A stretch of 64,000 nt of DNA from Albugo candida (taxonomy: Eukaryota; Oomycota; Peronosporomycetes; Albuginales; Albuginaceae), in assembly GCA_905220665.1 (NCBI GenBank), contig CAJNAR010000179.1:62001-126000 (forward strand). The letters are read 5' to 3'. Below the pieces are notes generated by a model. The model saw nothing but the letters and a program-made list of their open reading frames with translations, was not told the DNA's origin and searched no databases. The position numbers were made by a program, and so were the translations under genes. Numbering within the stretch: position 1 is the first letter of the stretch; each line of letters starts with the position of its first letter. Below are positions 1-12,100 of the stretch, in pieces.

Positions 1-10
1 AGTGGCTTAC

Positions 11-367
11 CTGCTGTACTACAACAGAAGGAAACTCCAAGTTCAAATGCGTGAGCATTTTTTGGGTCTCAACATCAACTTCAATAGTGTCTGTGTTGAT
101 GGCGGAGACGTCCGGCACAAAGTCGAGACGTCGCTCACGCTCTTCTTCTTGCAATTTCAATGAGACACCACGCACTTGGCCTTTTTGAATGCGCTTCATC
201 AAGTGAGTAATGTAACCTGCGATCTTGTTACGCATTCGTTTCGACGGAATGATTGCTACTTCATCACAAATGCGCTTGTTGGTATCAAAATCCAAAGTTA
301 GACGCGAGTAATACTTCTCGATGATTTGAATTGCGGATCGCTTGACAGTCTTTGTTCTCACACCCAT
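11..367 (-). CDS. RPS17: 40S ribosomal protein eS17, 5' exon (partial)
   Basis: First exon of small-subunit ribosomal protein eS17, part of the 40S head near the mRNA exit. The ATG is at 367 and gives M-G-V-R-T-K-T, the usual eS17 start, followed by the conserved KRIC and [12 protein letters not shown] segments. The 119 codons end in a run of V-V-V-Q-Q directly before a donor (GTAAG, reading minus at 10 downward). The family is about 130-140 residues long, so a short last exon must lie outside the window. The next gene upstream is about 180 bases away and on the same strand. Confidence 0.95.
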
Positions 368-550
368 GTCTGCTTAAACTTTTTGATAAATGCGTCAAAT
401 GACAATTCGCTTTGGCCAATGAATATTGCAGTTAAGATATCTGTTATTCAATAAAAGTAAACGGTAGGAGCGCTATACTAGGATCGTTATAATTTGTCCT
501 TTTGGAAGCGTAAAGTAACCTAACTAGAGACATTGTACTTGATTAGAAGC

Positions 551-1111
551 TCAATCCTCTTCTTCCGAGCCTTCCACAGTCACCAGTTCATATTCAATTG
601 CGGAAAAGTCGTTTTCCATCTTGATCTCTGTCGGCGGCTTTGGAGTTGATGCGACTCCGTCTGGATAAGGAGTGATTTTACCCCATCGGGTTACATTGAG
701 ACGTAAATAACCATTATACACGTCGGCGTTGCAATTTCGAATGACAATATCACTACCTTCTTTGAGACTGTCGATTTGCTCTATCATTGTACGTGATCAT
801 AATGTGTCTCGACGAAAGCCAGACTTCGAACGAACGTACCGTTCCGTGCAGTGAGAGTAACGATACCAGTTTCATCGCCTACGACTGCTTCCGCCATTCG
901 TGGTGCGTTGCCATCTTGCCGCTTTTTTGCCTCTAGTGGTGTAACGGACACTATTCGAAGTACTAAATTATGGCCATGGGTTCCGGGAGTCACATCCTCA
1001 ACCTTGACATCTATTTCGTTGGCGTCAGTTTCCAATTTGTAGTGAAACGCAGAGAACGAGGTACGTACAGCTAGCGGGACGTAGAGATTTCTTTTCACCT
1101 TCGCTTGTCAT
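551..1111 (-). CDS. OB-fold single-strand DNA-binding protein (SOSS-B/NABP-like)
   Basis: Small single-OB-fold protein resembling SOSS complex subunit B (human NABP) and its plant relatives, which bind single-stranded DNA in repair. Proposed exons on the minus strand are 1111..1099, 1010..840 and 780..551, about 137 residues. The two GT-AG introns restore one frame: the conserved sequence V-K-V-E-D, G-T-H-G-H-N-L, V-G-D-E-T-G, T-A-R-N-E-Q runs across the second junction. The C-terminus is acidic (G-S-E-E-E-D). The 13-base first exon is the least certain part. The protein could equally be called an RPA-like OB protein. Confidence 0.8.
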
Positions 1112-1235
1112 AGTCTTTTCTATAAATCTTTCAAACCGTTTGCAATTTTGCAGGAGAAAAAAACACACAAACGATTACCGTGGACCTAATTAATTTCGAT
1201 CTAACTACCGTACACCACGAAACTGAACACCGATA

Positions 1236-3039
1236 TCAAGCACTCTTGAACTTAATCCTTTGCGTCTGCTTTTTTAGCTTGTACCGCTTCCACTCTCTCA
1301 CGAATCCGAGCAGAAGCGGTAAGATCATAGGTGCTAGAAGAGGCGCAAAAACACCAAGCATATGTTCCTGCGGGAAGTAGAGTTGGCGAATCATGGAGGA
1401 ATCAAAGTACGCTGCATCCGCCAAGGCAGCCGCTTCACGAGCGTGCGCCAAATCCGTTTGCAGATTCTCCTTTAGATGGTGATTTACGATTGGTTCCAAT
1501 AACGAGATCGATTGAAGTAGTCTTGTTTGCACTCGCTGCGGAACACTCATTTGCGGCATATCGGATACCAAAGTCGCGATGGAATGCAATGTTGTGATGG
1601 CGGCATGGACATGTCTACATTATTTAATATCATCACATAAATAATAACCCGTGATAACCTAACTGCGCACCGATGAAAGAGTTGATACATAACGCGATCC
1701 AATTCCCAATCACAAACTCCAGTGCGTGTTGCCGGTAGGAATTGGAGTGTAATCGGATGATTCAACTCACGTTCTTTTAATTGGCGACGCTGAAAGTGCG
1801 GTAAACCCATCAATTGACGCAGAATTGTCACAAATAAACTGAATATCCGCTTGCTTTCAAAAGCCTTCTCGTGCAAAGTTCCATTGAGCAGAGCGTTTCG
1901 ATTCAGTATGAGAACGCCTCCCCATGCAGGAATCTGGAATGAAGTCGCATACGGCTCATTAGTATCTTTGTTTGACTGAATAACCAAAGGCGAGTAAATT
2001 TGTGCGGGAAGAGCAGCCTGAAATTATGAATGCATGAGATCTTATTAGCTTGTTCTTCTCAATTACCATAAAATGAAGCTTGATCTCTCGATCATCCAGC
2101 ACTGAAGTTGATAAAAAATCATTGGCGGTCTTGAACTAGGGTACAAAAAGCTGAGATTGGTGTACCATTAGTGTGCAGCTTTCTTCCTTACTTTCTTCAG
2201 ATCATCAGAATCGATCACATAATACCGGCCATCAAAGCGTGGAGTCACATCCTTGACGATATTTGCAAAGTTAAAAACGTGTTGCTCAACCGTGAATTCT
2301 GCCAAGGCAGTCATCTTACAAGTGTTCAGTACAACAAAATCAGAGGCGGGTGCTTGTCTCGTACCTTGCTCAATACTGGGTCTAAATGCTCGGTAAGTAA
2401 ACGATTCAAATCCCAGTGCCACGTATCCATTCCATCTAGCTTAAGCAGAGTAAAATCAAGTCGATATCGATGCGATCGTCGTGCACGATGAGTGCTTTTG
2501 ATGTCTTCCACGGCATCGAACTGAACATGTTCATCCACGAGTCGACTGATCGATTCGAGTAGACCGTCTGTCTGTTGCATTGAGCAAGAAGATGTCCACG
2601 CGTATCGTTCCGTACCCACAAAAACTGTCGAATCTGTCGACTTTTCATCACACACGAAAAATATATGGAAAGAGTTGACGGGAGCCGAAGAAGCTATTTC
2701 TCTATAATACTGTCGCATCGCCTCTATGCGAGCTGAGTTTCCATTGAACTCTTTTTTTCCATGTCGAAATATCCACTGCAAACTATTTTCTTTATGACCT
2801 ATCAAGAATGCATGCGCTTGTGTATCGCTGTGTAATTGCGCCTCATTTGAGTAGACGATAACGATAGATTGAGTACTGTTTTGCGTGATATTTGAATCAA
2901 TCCATTGACGATATAGAGATTCTATACGATCATATGTTATTTCCACACGTTCCACTTGTATTATGTTCCATGCAAACGGAGCAAGTGCAAGTGCGAACGC
3001 GATAAAACTCGCGACTATTTCCAGTCGAGTTCCTGCCAT
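1236..3039 (-). CDS. PIGS: GPI transamidase subunit PIG-S
   Basis: Subunit of the ER GPI-transamidase complex that attaches GPI anchors to proteins. Proposed exons are 3039..2365, 2314..2192, 2135..2067, 2017..1671 and 1614..1236, giving about 530 residues (human PIG-S has 555). There is an N-terminal membrane segment near residues 5-25 and a large luminal region. The family hallmark I-P-A-W-G-G-V lies in exon 4. The C-terminus has A-A-Y-F-D-S-S-M followed by L-Y-F-P and then a second membrane helix and a basic tail, as in PIG-S. All four introns are 49-56 bases with GT-AG ends. The gene is divergent from PEX14, with starts 85 bases apart, so the promoter is probably shared. Confidence 0.9.
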
Positions 3040-3124
3040 TAGCCCCAAAACAGGTACAGTATCAATATGTACCAGTATTATGGCACCGTGTCAGATACAG
3101 TAATCAGAATCAGAGTCATACGAC

Positions 3125-4845
3125 ATGCGTGAGGAAAGCATTCGCAGTGGCGTTCAATTTTTGCAGCATCCGAATGTTCAGGTGCTTAAATAAGTCTTTC
3201 ATTCTCATCTATCGTCTAATTACTAATCCTAATATATTTGCAAGTCGACACCTATGTCAGAACGAGTCGCTTTTTTGGAACAAAAAGGATTGACAAATGA
3301 AGAAACGCAACAAGCTTTGGAACGGTATCAGTCTGCACAGAGTGGTGAAGAAAACATTCTTCCAACAAGTATAAAAGAGCCTCTGTATACGAAATCGAAT
3401 GGTGTTTCACCATTACGTAACTCCGCGCCTACGGCTTTAGCTACGTCAGTGTTGCCACTTATGATCCGAAATCCTTTTCGCCACTTTCCAGTAATTACAA
3501 AGATGATACGTTTGGTTGCAACCATTTCATCAATAGTTGGTATGGCATCAATGCTACTGTATACATGGAACTTTGCAGTGTATATGCGCATTCTTCCATC
3601 GTGGTGTAAATATCACAGCCTTTTCCCTTCTTTCGATTCGGTGGAAGTTGTTGGAGCTCGAACACAGGAATCAGAAAAAGAGAATCAGAACCTCAGTGAT
3701 GAGATTAGAGAAATGACCACTGTCATGCAGAATCAGACTCAGAAATTACTTGAGATATCACAAGAGATCGATTCTCGTCCCAAACATGAAGACACAATGG
3801 ATTCGATGACGATACAGGTACTAGACGAACTGAGAAATCAAGTTGCGGAGCTAAAAATGCTTATCCATGAACCAAACATCGAACTTGGTGAAAGCAATGG
3901 GCAAGATCCGAACTTGTCACTTCCTGGAGTAATGCTGGAGGAAGTATCACATATGGAGTCACCAAGAATCGATAAAGTGCTGACTGTCCTGGATAAATTG
4001 CAGCGAGAGGTCCTCTATTCTTCATTTTCAGTCAGTGTGTTCTGAAGATTATCTGTGTGCAGAATTCCGTAGAACAGCTCCAAGATGCTTTCGATTTGAT
4101 GATAATGTACGTCAAAAACTTGCTCGAAAACCCAACTGTACCCCGATATCGAAAAATTGCCACAGGGAATGTCAATTACAAAACCAAAATTGGACCAATA
4201 AAGGTACGTCAGCAAAAGCCACGCGTTTAAATGATTGTAAACAGTTTTTTCCTATAGCATCATAGAGAATTATTGGAGACGATTGGCTTTGAGCCATACG
4301 GAATGAACCTAGAATGGAAGTGGTACACATCAAAATCAGCAGAAGAACGAGAAGAGAACGCGGCGATACTCCAAGCGGTTTTGAGTACATTTCAAAGCGC
4401 TTGCAAAAGCAAAGAACTAAAGACCGGCGTTTTGAGGAATGTCGCAAAAGACGCGTTCGAGAGACAGCTTGGTGCATCGACACACACCGAGAATATCCAT
4501 TTCGACGACCTTCAGGATGACAACGCGCATCGCGCTTGTGATTCAGCAACAGACAAGTGGGATACTTTTTTCCAGATGATGGAGAAGAAGACATTGGAAA
4601 CGACCGAAATCAGCTCACACCCCACTCACTCAGGCAACTTTACAGAAAAAAATCGTCAACAGTACCCGGAATCCTTTGCCGGCGTAATAAAAATGGTACA
4701 GAATGGTCAACAGCCTCCCGATATAAAAAAGTTTGAGGAGAAACTTTCCGAGGATTCAGCCATATTTGTAAGAGAGTTGAAAGAATCACAAACTACGCAG
4801 CACAAGAACGCCACCTTTTCTTACACGGCTACACCCTCGACATGA
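3125..4845 (+). CDS. PEX14: Peroxin-14 with an added PUB-like domain
   Basis: Docking factor of the peroxisomal matrix-protein importer. Exons are 3125..3181, 3245..4009, 4063..4203 and 4258..4845, about 516 residues. Residues 1-45 form the PEX14 N-terminal domain that binds WxxxF motifs of PEX5 (V-Q-F-L-Q-H-P, then V-A-F-L-E-Q-K-G-L-T). A membrane segment lies near residues 106-132, followed by a coiled coil. Residues about 275-350 look like a PUB/PUG domain (Y-V-K-N-L-L-E-N-P ... K-I-A-T-G-N ... L-L-E-T-I-G-F-E), which is not part of the standard PEX14 layout. Near residue 460 is S-F-A-G-V-I-K-M-V-Q-N-G followed by Q-P-P-D-I, similar to the C-terminal motif of plant PEX14. Introns are 53-63 bases. 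Confidence 0.88.
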
Positions 4846-4991
4846 ACTGTGTTTGCAGTTGCGACGGAAAGCGATGTCATCGTATGGTCACTCTGAACTC
4901 CGAATGTATGGATAGCTGGCTATTCCTGTAATATTTGAGATCAATTGGGCTCTAAGAAAAGGCTGTTTGTATTAGCTCTTCATTATTTCCA

Positions 4992-5366
4992 TTAATCGAC
5001 TTTTTCGCATCCACATGATTTCACTAAGTATGCAATCAAATCTTTTCGCTCCTGGTCCGATTTAATACCAGCAAAAACCATTTTGGTTCCTTTCATAAAC
5101 TTTTTGGGATTATGTAGATACTTGAAAAGATTGCTTTTGGTCCATTGCACGTTGGAGTTTTTGTTAGCGGTCGAGTACGAGTAGCCAGGGACCTGCCCAG
5201 ATTGTCGGTTGATCAGTCCATGCAAGTTTGGACCTAACTTGTTACCTTTATCTTTTTCCACCAAATGACATTGAGCACACTTCTTCTTGAATGTGGCCTC
5301 TCCTGCCTGGGCGTCTCCTACAATGTCGTCGTCTGTGAGCTCTCCTTTAGTGTTTCCTTTCGCCAT
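4992..5366 (-). CDS. CYCS: Cytochrome c
   Basis: Mitochondrial intermembrane electron carrier between complexes III and IV. It is a single-exon gene of 124 residues. The haem-attachment motif C-A-Q-C-H lies near residue 31, followed by L-G-P-N-L-H-G-L, and the axial-Met region reads [10 protein letters not shown]. The N-terminal extension and the C-terminal C-G-C-E-K-V-D are longer than in animals. No intron is needed and the ATG at 5366 is the only reasonable start. Confidence 0.97.
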   Translation of the reverse strand: MAKGNTKGELTDDDIVGDAQAGEATFKKKCAQCHLVEKDKGNKLGPNLHGLINRQSGQVPGYSYSTANKNSNVQWTKSNLFKYLHNPKKFMKGTKMVFAGIKSDQERKDLIAYLVKSCGCEKVD

Positions 5367-5582
5367 TTCCTAACGGCCGTTGAAGTCGAGAAATGAGCGA
5401 AAAAGCGTCGAGTGAAATGTATAACGGTTCCTGTGCGCCACAGAAGTTTTCACCTCGAGATTGAGGTTAAGAGTCGTTTTTGCACCAATCCAAACATCCT
5501 GCGAGTCTTGATTTCGGTTTCGACTCTTTCTGACCGCCTCAATAATAGGCGCTAAAAGAAGAGTAAGCTTTTGTCGTAAAAT

Positions 5583-6614
5583 ATGGGCAGGTACGATTAT
5601 TAAACAGTTGTCGCGATTCAATTTTGTCGTTTCATATTGTTCTTATAGATTCGAAGAGGCATCAAAGGATGAAGAATATTTTCCGTCGTTTCTTACTGCT
5701 TCAGCGGAAAAACCACAGGAAGCCAATTCCTCACCACGTCATCCTGCATCGAGCAGTTGTCAACAGACAATAGCCTCGACTCCTAATCGATATACCTTCA
5801 ACGATACGCTACTGTTTGACACCAAGAAATCTGGTGTATCGTCGTACACAAATGAAATCAAAGACTCTCCATTCAACTTTCTCAACAACTACAAAAACAG
5901 GACCACAGAAACATTAGGCTTACGCCATCGAAAAGACAATGAATACGATAGAACGGAAATGATAGGAGACGACGATGATTTACCACCAACGGTTCGCCAA
6001 AAATGCTCTTGTGATCTTACAAATTGGTGCTTGATGTGTCTGTGTAGAAAAGTCTGACCACCGGCTCTGATTTTGCACCAAATGTATTTTCAGGAAACGA
6101 TACTGGGAACCCGATGCCCAAAAAATTTACCTCCAGTCTTTACCTCATGGATCAAGGAGATGCCTGGGGAATGGATGGACAATATTGGGTCACAGTCTTT
6201 GGATTCCCTGCAGCGTCGAAAGCTGTGATCATGACGTATTTCCAAAACATAGGTGAGCTTGTAGATACTAGAGAGTATGGTGGAAAGGCAAACTGGATAC
6301 ATATGCGTTATCGCACATGCTTACAAGCTGAGAAAGCGCTCTCTCGTGATGGATCAATGATTGGAGATTTCATGGTTGGAGTCAAAAAGTGTTATTCCAC
6401 TGGAATCAATAACCCATGCAGTCTCTCTCTTGACAGCTCGCGAGCCACTCCCATGCCATCAAGGTATGTCTACATCTCACTAGTGCGTTCTTTCCTCACT
6501 CCTGCAATTAGTGAATATGATGTAATCCATTCGAATGACACTGACATATTTCTACCTCCACGCCGTCGCAAAGACATATGCTCGCGAATAGCTCATTATC
6601 TGTTCAATTGGTGA
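5583..6614 (+). CDS. NUP35: Nucleoporin NUP35/NUP53
   Basis: Nuclear-pore inner-ring component. Exons are 5583..5590, 5649..5991, 6048..6463 and 6512..6614, about 289 residues. The 8-base first exon supplies M-G-R. Disordered N-terminal sequence precedes the RRM-like MPPN dimerisation domain, recognised by W-V-T-V-F-G-F-P, W-I-H-M-R-Y and A-E-K-A-L-S-R-D-G. The C-terminal I-A-H-Y-L-F-N-W matches the terminal amphipathic helix that binds membrane. The third intron (48 bases) keeps the frame open and could be missed. The second intron uses an unusual GTTCGC donor, so that boundary is less certain. Confidence 0.85.
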
Positions 6615-6671
6615 CATCAGATCAATTCACTAATTTAGAGTAGAATCAGTATACACTATACTTTTTCATTT

Positions 6672-7176
6672 ATGTTTTCCGGATTTGTACCGCGTCTTCA
6701 AGCCAAAGTCCTGGCCGCCGACATTGTCGCCAAAAACCCCTCTTTCCGATCGTTCCTTCAGCATCCAGCTGGTCCTTTTACTAGTGAGATGCAATTGTGA
6801 GGCACTTGTTGCTAAACATTCAACCATTTTGTCTGCAGTTCATTTTTGGGCTCCTGCGTTCAAGTGGGGAATTTCGCTGGCCAACATCGCAGATATGAGG
6901 AGATCACCTGAAACGATTTCACTACCGCAACAAATTGGTACGTAATGCTCTCAATTGTCACCAAAATGTGATGCATTCCAATTTGTCCATGTTGTGGAAA
7001 TTACATATATAGCCATCACTGCTACGGGTGTCATTTGGTCGCGCTACAGCTTGGTGATCACGCCGAAGAATTGGAATTTATTTTCAGTCAACGTGTTTAT
7101 GGCAGCTACCGGTCTCACTCAACTATTTCGGAAAGCAACTTACACGAAGATCTCGGATATTGAAAATGCGAAATGA
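6672..7176 (+). CDS. MPC2: Mitochondrial pyruvate carrier subunit, MPC2 type
   Basis: Inner-membrane subunit of the pyruvate importer. Exons are 6672..6783, 6839..6937 and 7013..7176, 124 residues. The spliced protein carries the family core: H-P-A-G-P, H-F-W-A-P-A-F-K-W-G, then P-Q-Q-I-A, G-V-I-W-S-R-Y-S and P-K-N-W-N-L-F-S-V-N, covering the predicted helices. The length matches MPC2 (about 120-130). Introns of 55 and 75 bases both have GT-AG ends. NUP35 ends only 57 bases upstream on the same strand. Confidence 0.93.
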
Positions 7177-7258
7177 AAATGTACGTGTGGGAGTCTTTTC
7201 CTAAGTCAAAATTGACTAGAGTACAGAGTGAACATACATTCATATTCTATGCTGTACG

Positions 7259-8836
7259 CTACAACTGCAGCCGATTCACTGCTGTTTCACCGCTGACAAA
7301 TTGCTGGAAGGAGCACATTTGTATTGGGCCACCGTAAGCGCTTGAGGGTGCGGACCTTGCAGATTGAGGGACCATCATGCGCCTAGTCTCATTGGGTATC
7401 GTGCAATCTTGATAATTCATATGTCGTCCGTTCAATGCTGTATTCATTTCCAAGTAAGGAGCGACAGGGAGCGGTTGTATTGGCGAAATTCCATTATGTT
7501 GAAACTCGTTTTTTGCAACAGGCCAATCGTCAAAAGAAATGAGGTCTGTGGCGGCGAAAACCTCCTCTTCTTTCTGCTGCTTTTCTTCTATTGATTGGTC
7601 TCTTGACATCTCGTGATCGCACGCCTCCACACTACTTTGCAATTCCTTCAACCAATTTCCTCGCTCTAGCTCAGACAAAGCCGTAAGTAGATGGCCACCA
7701 ACAACACCAGGCACATCGATTCTAATACCAAAAGAACCTCTAGGTCCATTTAAAAAATGCGCCGCTGTCATCTGTGTGTCACTGTTGACCGGAATGATCA
7801 GATGTGGCATCTTACCAGTCACACTCTCATATAAAAGTAAGGCTTCCGGTCTTAAAATTGCATACATTTTAATCCAAATCGAGTCGCTTTTCAGCCGATA
7901 CAAAGGACCTCGAATTCCGGTTGCTTTCATATCGATCATTTCATCCACGCTACATGCGGCATATTGCATTCCATTCAACTGTCGAGCATTTTTATTCATT
8001 AATTTCAATTCCGCGTCGCTGAATTCCTCCGACTCAAGTACAACTCCTTCGATTTCTGCTTCCAATTGAATCCATTCCAAAGGTGTCATCATTTTGTACC
8101 GTCCGCCATATTTGACTGGAAGGCTGTCGATCCCGATAAACTGTTTTAAATCTTCATAATTTGAAATTAGTCGCACACGTAACTGAGTACGGTCGGCTGC
8201 TTGAGTCTTAATAAGCATATGAATCAGACTTCTTGTGATCGCATTACAGTTAAGGATGAGAATGTGCTGCACAATTTCGGGATATTGCGACCGCATGGTC
8301 TGAAGCAAGTCTGTAAACATTCGCGTTTCTAAAAAATGCTGCTGTAAAGAGCACTCTTCCGCGTCAATTATGAAGACAACGCCATTCGCGTTATTGTCTT
8401 CCATACTCTGTACTGCGAGATCTGTCAGATACACACAAAGACGTCGAGCGTCTTCCAAAGAAGTGAAGCAGCTCGAATTGTCTTGTCCTTTTGCGATAGT
8501 TTTCAGCTCGACTGTAAATTGAGGTTTGAAGAACTTTAATTGGAGTAAAATGATGGGACACTTGTCGACATCGGTGGCGTTTTCGAGATAATGCACGTAC
8601 CCTTTCTTGAGCTCTGACTGTATCCGAGTCATTCGGATATCGAGAGATTCATAGGAGAATCGATGTCTAAATTGGTGTTTTTCAATGAGCTGAGAGGCTG
8701 CTTTCATGACATTCCATTGATTGCGACATAGTGTTCGTGACAACTCCTTTTGGGAATATACGCCTGAAAGAGCTATCGCATTGGCGAGAGCCTCAAGAGC
8801 TCCATTGGGGGCAGCTAATGTACATTTTGAGTTCAT
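7259..8836 (-). CDS. CRAL-TRIO (Sec14-like) protein with C-terminal PH domain
   Basis: Single-exon gene of 525 residues. Residues about 60-260 fit a CRAL-TRIO lipid-binding fold: an R-R-L-C-V-Y-L-T-D helix, V-V-F-I-I-D-A-E-E-C, then a strand with I-L-N-C-N and L-P-V-K-Y-G-G near the end. A PH-like domain follows at about 320-420 (G-P-L-Y-R-L-K-S, W-I-K-M-Y-A-I-L-R, closing with W-L-K-E-L-Q). The C-terminal 100 residues are low complexity. Such proteins carry phosphoinositides or other lipids between membranes; the ligand here is unknown. The usual CRAL-TRIO signature residues are only partly conserved. Confidence 0.7.
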   Translation of the reverse strand: MNSKCTLAAPNGALEALANAIALSGVYSQKELSRTLCRNQWNVMKAASQLIEKHQFRHRFSYESLDIRMTRIQSELKKGYVHYLENATDVDKCPIILLQLKFFKPQFTVELKTIAKGQDNSSCFTSLEDARRLCVYLTDLAVQSMEDNNANGVVFIIDAEECSLQQHFLETRMFTDLLQTMRSQYPEIVQHILILNCNAITRSLIHMLIKTQAADRTQLRVRLISNYEDLKQFIGIDSLPVKYGGRYKMMTPLEWIQLEAEIEGVVLESEEFSDAELKLMNKNARQLNGMQYAACSVDEMIDMKATGIRGPLYRLKSDSIWIKMYAILRPEALLLYESVTGKMPHLIIPVNSDTQMTAAHFLNGPRGSFGIRIDVPGVVGGHLLTALSELERGNWLKELQSSVEACDHEMSRDQSIEEKQQKEEEVFAATDLISFDDWPVAKNEFQHNGISPIQPLPVAPYLEMNTALNGRHMNYQDCTIPNETRRMMVPQSARSAPSSAYGGPIQMCSFQQFVSGETAVNRLQL

Positions 8837-9142
8837 GTGTGTGTACGGAGTGGAGCCGTCTCGGTGGCAAAATGTGAATAGATCAGTGAGATAAGACGGA
8901 AATCATTTGCATACGAAGATATTTATAGTATTCTATAATTGTATACTGGAGGCTAAAATTAGTGCTTATAGGATACTGGTACAAGGTCGGTACGTACACT
9001 GGTCTCTGGTCGGGGTCGTGGGTGTGCCGATATGGTACCAGTAAGGTACCATACGACAATGAAAAATGCAATTGACGTTTCTCTTTTGTTCAGAGTGCAT
9101 CTTTCAACATATTCTACCATTAAAACAAGACAATCTCTACAT

Positions 9143-12100
9143 TCAAGCCGGTATCGTTTCTTGCCTTTGCTCCATTTCCATCCCCGCTCCTGCTCTTCCA
9201 CCGGCTTTATCACCGGCAATTCCAATAGAGGTACTTCCGCTCGAGCCTGAAACGGAGCTGGATTTCATTTTAGAAGATGATATCAATCTGTATTGACGTC
9301 CCATTGTTTTTCTCGTCATCAATGTACCATCTCCATTTTCCGTCCCAGCGTTGGGACAGCTACAAACCAACGTCCCATGACATTTGGTACACGGCAAAGT
9401 TCTTATCACGCCCGCTCCAATCGATGCTGCCAGCGAAGGACCTGTTCGGACTCTACCAGGTACCTCTTCATCCTTCCCATTACCATTCTCCGTCACATCG
9501 ACAAGATCGACTTGTGGGACGTACGCCATCATGCGTATCCACCGTCGACGTCGGACCGAAGCGCCCAGCCTCTTCGAACTCGATTTACCTCTCGCCAGAT
9601 GTGCATTAAATCGTCGAAAGTCGGTAGCATAACTCCATCCCTCGTCGTCGCAGTCTGTGTACCGCTTATCAATTTTCCATGGTGTTGTCCACACCCAATG
9701 CGGGGGCAGCCGAATTTGCTCGAAACCCAGCTCCACGTGGCCGCTGCGATTGGTGAAGCGAGCTCGATCGGTTGGCAGTAAATGATTTGGACCCCATTTT
9801 CCAAACAAACTCATCCGTTGATTTTCAAATATCTCTTCCAACGCGACTGTGCCATCTAACGTGCTATTGAGTCGATTCGAAATGGACGGTTTTCTCAGCA
9901 AAGTGGGACCAGCACCACTGGGACTGGCAGCACTATGGATGCAATGAGATGTGATCGAAGATTCAGATAACACCTGAAATCGTTTCTTCTTTCCGGGTTT
10001 TCGACTCCATTTTCCGATAGAATGACTTGTGTCATGAGACTGCGAATCGTTCCACGATATTGGTCCATCCGGTACGAACGCTTCCGTCTCGCTGGATGAG
10101 CGTAATCCAAAATTTGCTTTTCTACGTGCTGATAGATTTTCCGTGGTCTCTGATGGTATTTCGTATGTATCATTCGAATCCACCGACAAGGAGTCTTTAT
10201 TCTCGACGACATACTTTGCAATATACTCGAAAAGCGCTTGATTGCTTTTCGCGACAGACTCCCGAAAGCTTGAGACGATTTTGCTTTTGAAAAGCGTGCT
10301 TTTAGTGAATGGAACAGCCGCGTGCACTTTAGCAACGATGATACCCTGGGAATCAATCTTGAATTCAACGTGTTGTTCGGCAGTGAAGCAATCGTGGTAT
10401 GGAATATCCTGCAGCTCTGTTTTGATCTCCAGGACCATTGTCTTCATCCGAGAGAGTGCGTGATGCACATCGACCTTTAGAGTTGCTGGAGAGAGTGGAT
10501 TTGACGATGGAATTTGAATATGCTGCTGATTCTTTGTGCGTGTGCTGGAAGGACCGATGGGAGCGTGCGTAAGTGATCGAAACCTCAGCTCACGCACAAT
10601 GCCACCACACGCTTCAGAAATCTGCCAAGGATCTACTTCCAATTCTGTATCGCCAACACTCTGACGCAATTCCTCCATGCGATGCTCCGCGCCGTTTGCA
10701 TAAAAGCACGCATACAATTTGTAGAGAGAATCCATCTCTTTAGGAAGTGAGAAATCGCCGATAAAATGACGTTCGTTTTCGTTAGAAGTGAGGAATGGAG
10801 TTTTCGGCTCTTTGACACACCCGTCTTCTGTTCCATTTGCGGGATACTCATCCGATCCAATTGCCTTCTCCCATTCTTCCATCATTAATTCACTAGCAGT
10901 TTGTACACTTTCGCGTGTCGATGAAATGATTTTCGATTTGAATAAACAGCCTTTAGAGAACGGAATCCCCAAAAGCACTTTGAATACAAATCCATTCCCA
11001 TGCAACCGCACAAAACGATTGACTTTCTCCACCGCAAAGCAGTCGCCATAGGGGATATCGTGCAACACCATTTTCGATCGGATGATCAATTCCGCTGGAT
11101 CGATGCACGCTCGAATGTTATTTTCGATACAACTGTTTTCATCGGATGAGGTTATTGCGTTGAATGCGTTATTTGGAGCTGTTGGTACCAGCAATTCCGT
11201 CAATGTGCACAGAGTCGATGATGGTCCTATGGTCGCATTCGTGAGAGATCGGAAGGATGATACTCGAATAAAGCCTCCGTACTGTTTTGCCACTTCCCAT
11301 TTCCCCACTTCAGTCTCCGTCTCACCACGTGCATCTCGATATCCTTCCCAACGCTTTCGAACGGTTGGATCGGCTTCATTCCGATAAAACAAATCGAATA
11401 GAAGCTGACAATCCGTGATACTCGATGGTACCGAATACTCTCCGACAGATTCCAATTGGCTTTCATTTGTAACGAGAAACGGTTTGGCAGATACGACTTG
11501 ACCCTCATCCTTTTCACTTTCACCATGACTCTGGGTACGATCTCGCATTGAAGAAGCGGTGTACTCAAGCTTAAGTAACACTTGTCCGAGTGTCGCGTTC
11601 TCCGTGAATGCGACTAAAGGCCAACAGCATTCTATTTCGCCTCGTTTCATCCCATAAATTCCAAATAGTTCTGAAATCGAAATAGACACCTGCCCGATTT
11701 TCGTGGTGAGACATCGTAATCGAGTCTCATACAAAGTGAGTATAAGAATTTCGGGAAGCGCTGAGATGACAGACGATGAAGCAGTGACGCCAATAGCTTT
11801 GCGACACTCATCACATTCAGAGCAAAAGTGATCTCTAAACTGCCAGCTCCATTGATCGTCCCAATAACCTTTCCATTCACACAATTTGTTGGAAGGGTTT
11901 GTCCCACTGGAACATCATTTCGTGTGTGCCCTTCCGAGTGAAATTTGATGACAAAATAAAATTGACGAAGAGTGGAGTCATTCAGGTACGTTAATTCCTT
12001 GATCGAGAGGTTCAGAGTGTGTGATTGCAGTGCTGGTCGTTGATCTTGAGTTTCTTTCGTCAGAGAGGTATCATTCGGTAACGAGACTGAAGACGCAAGA

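Noticed and set aside
10027..11387. Several plus-strand open frames opposite the large VASt protein
   Set aside because: They have no motifs and arise opposite a long coding exon.
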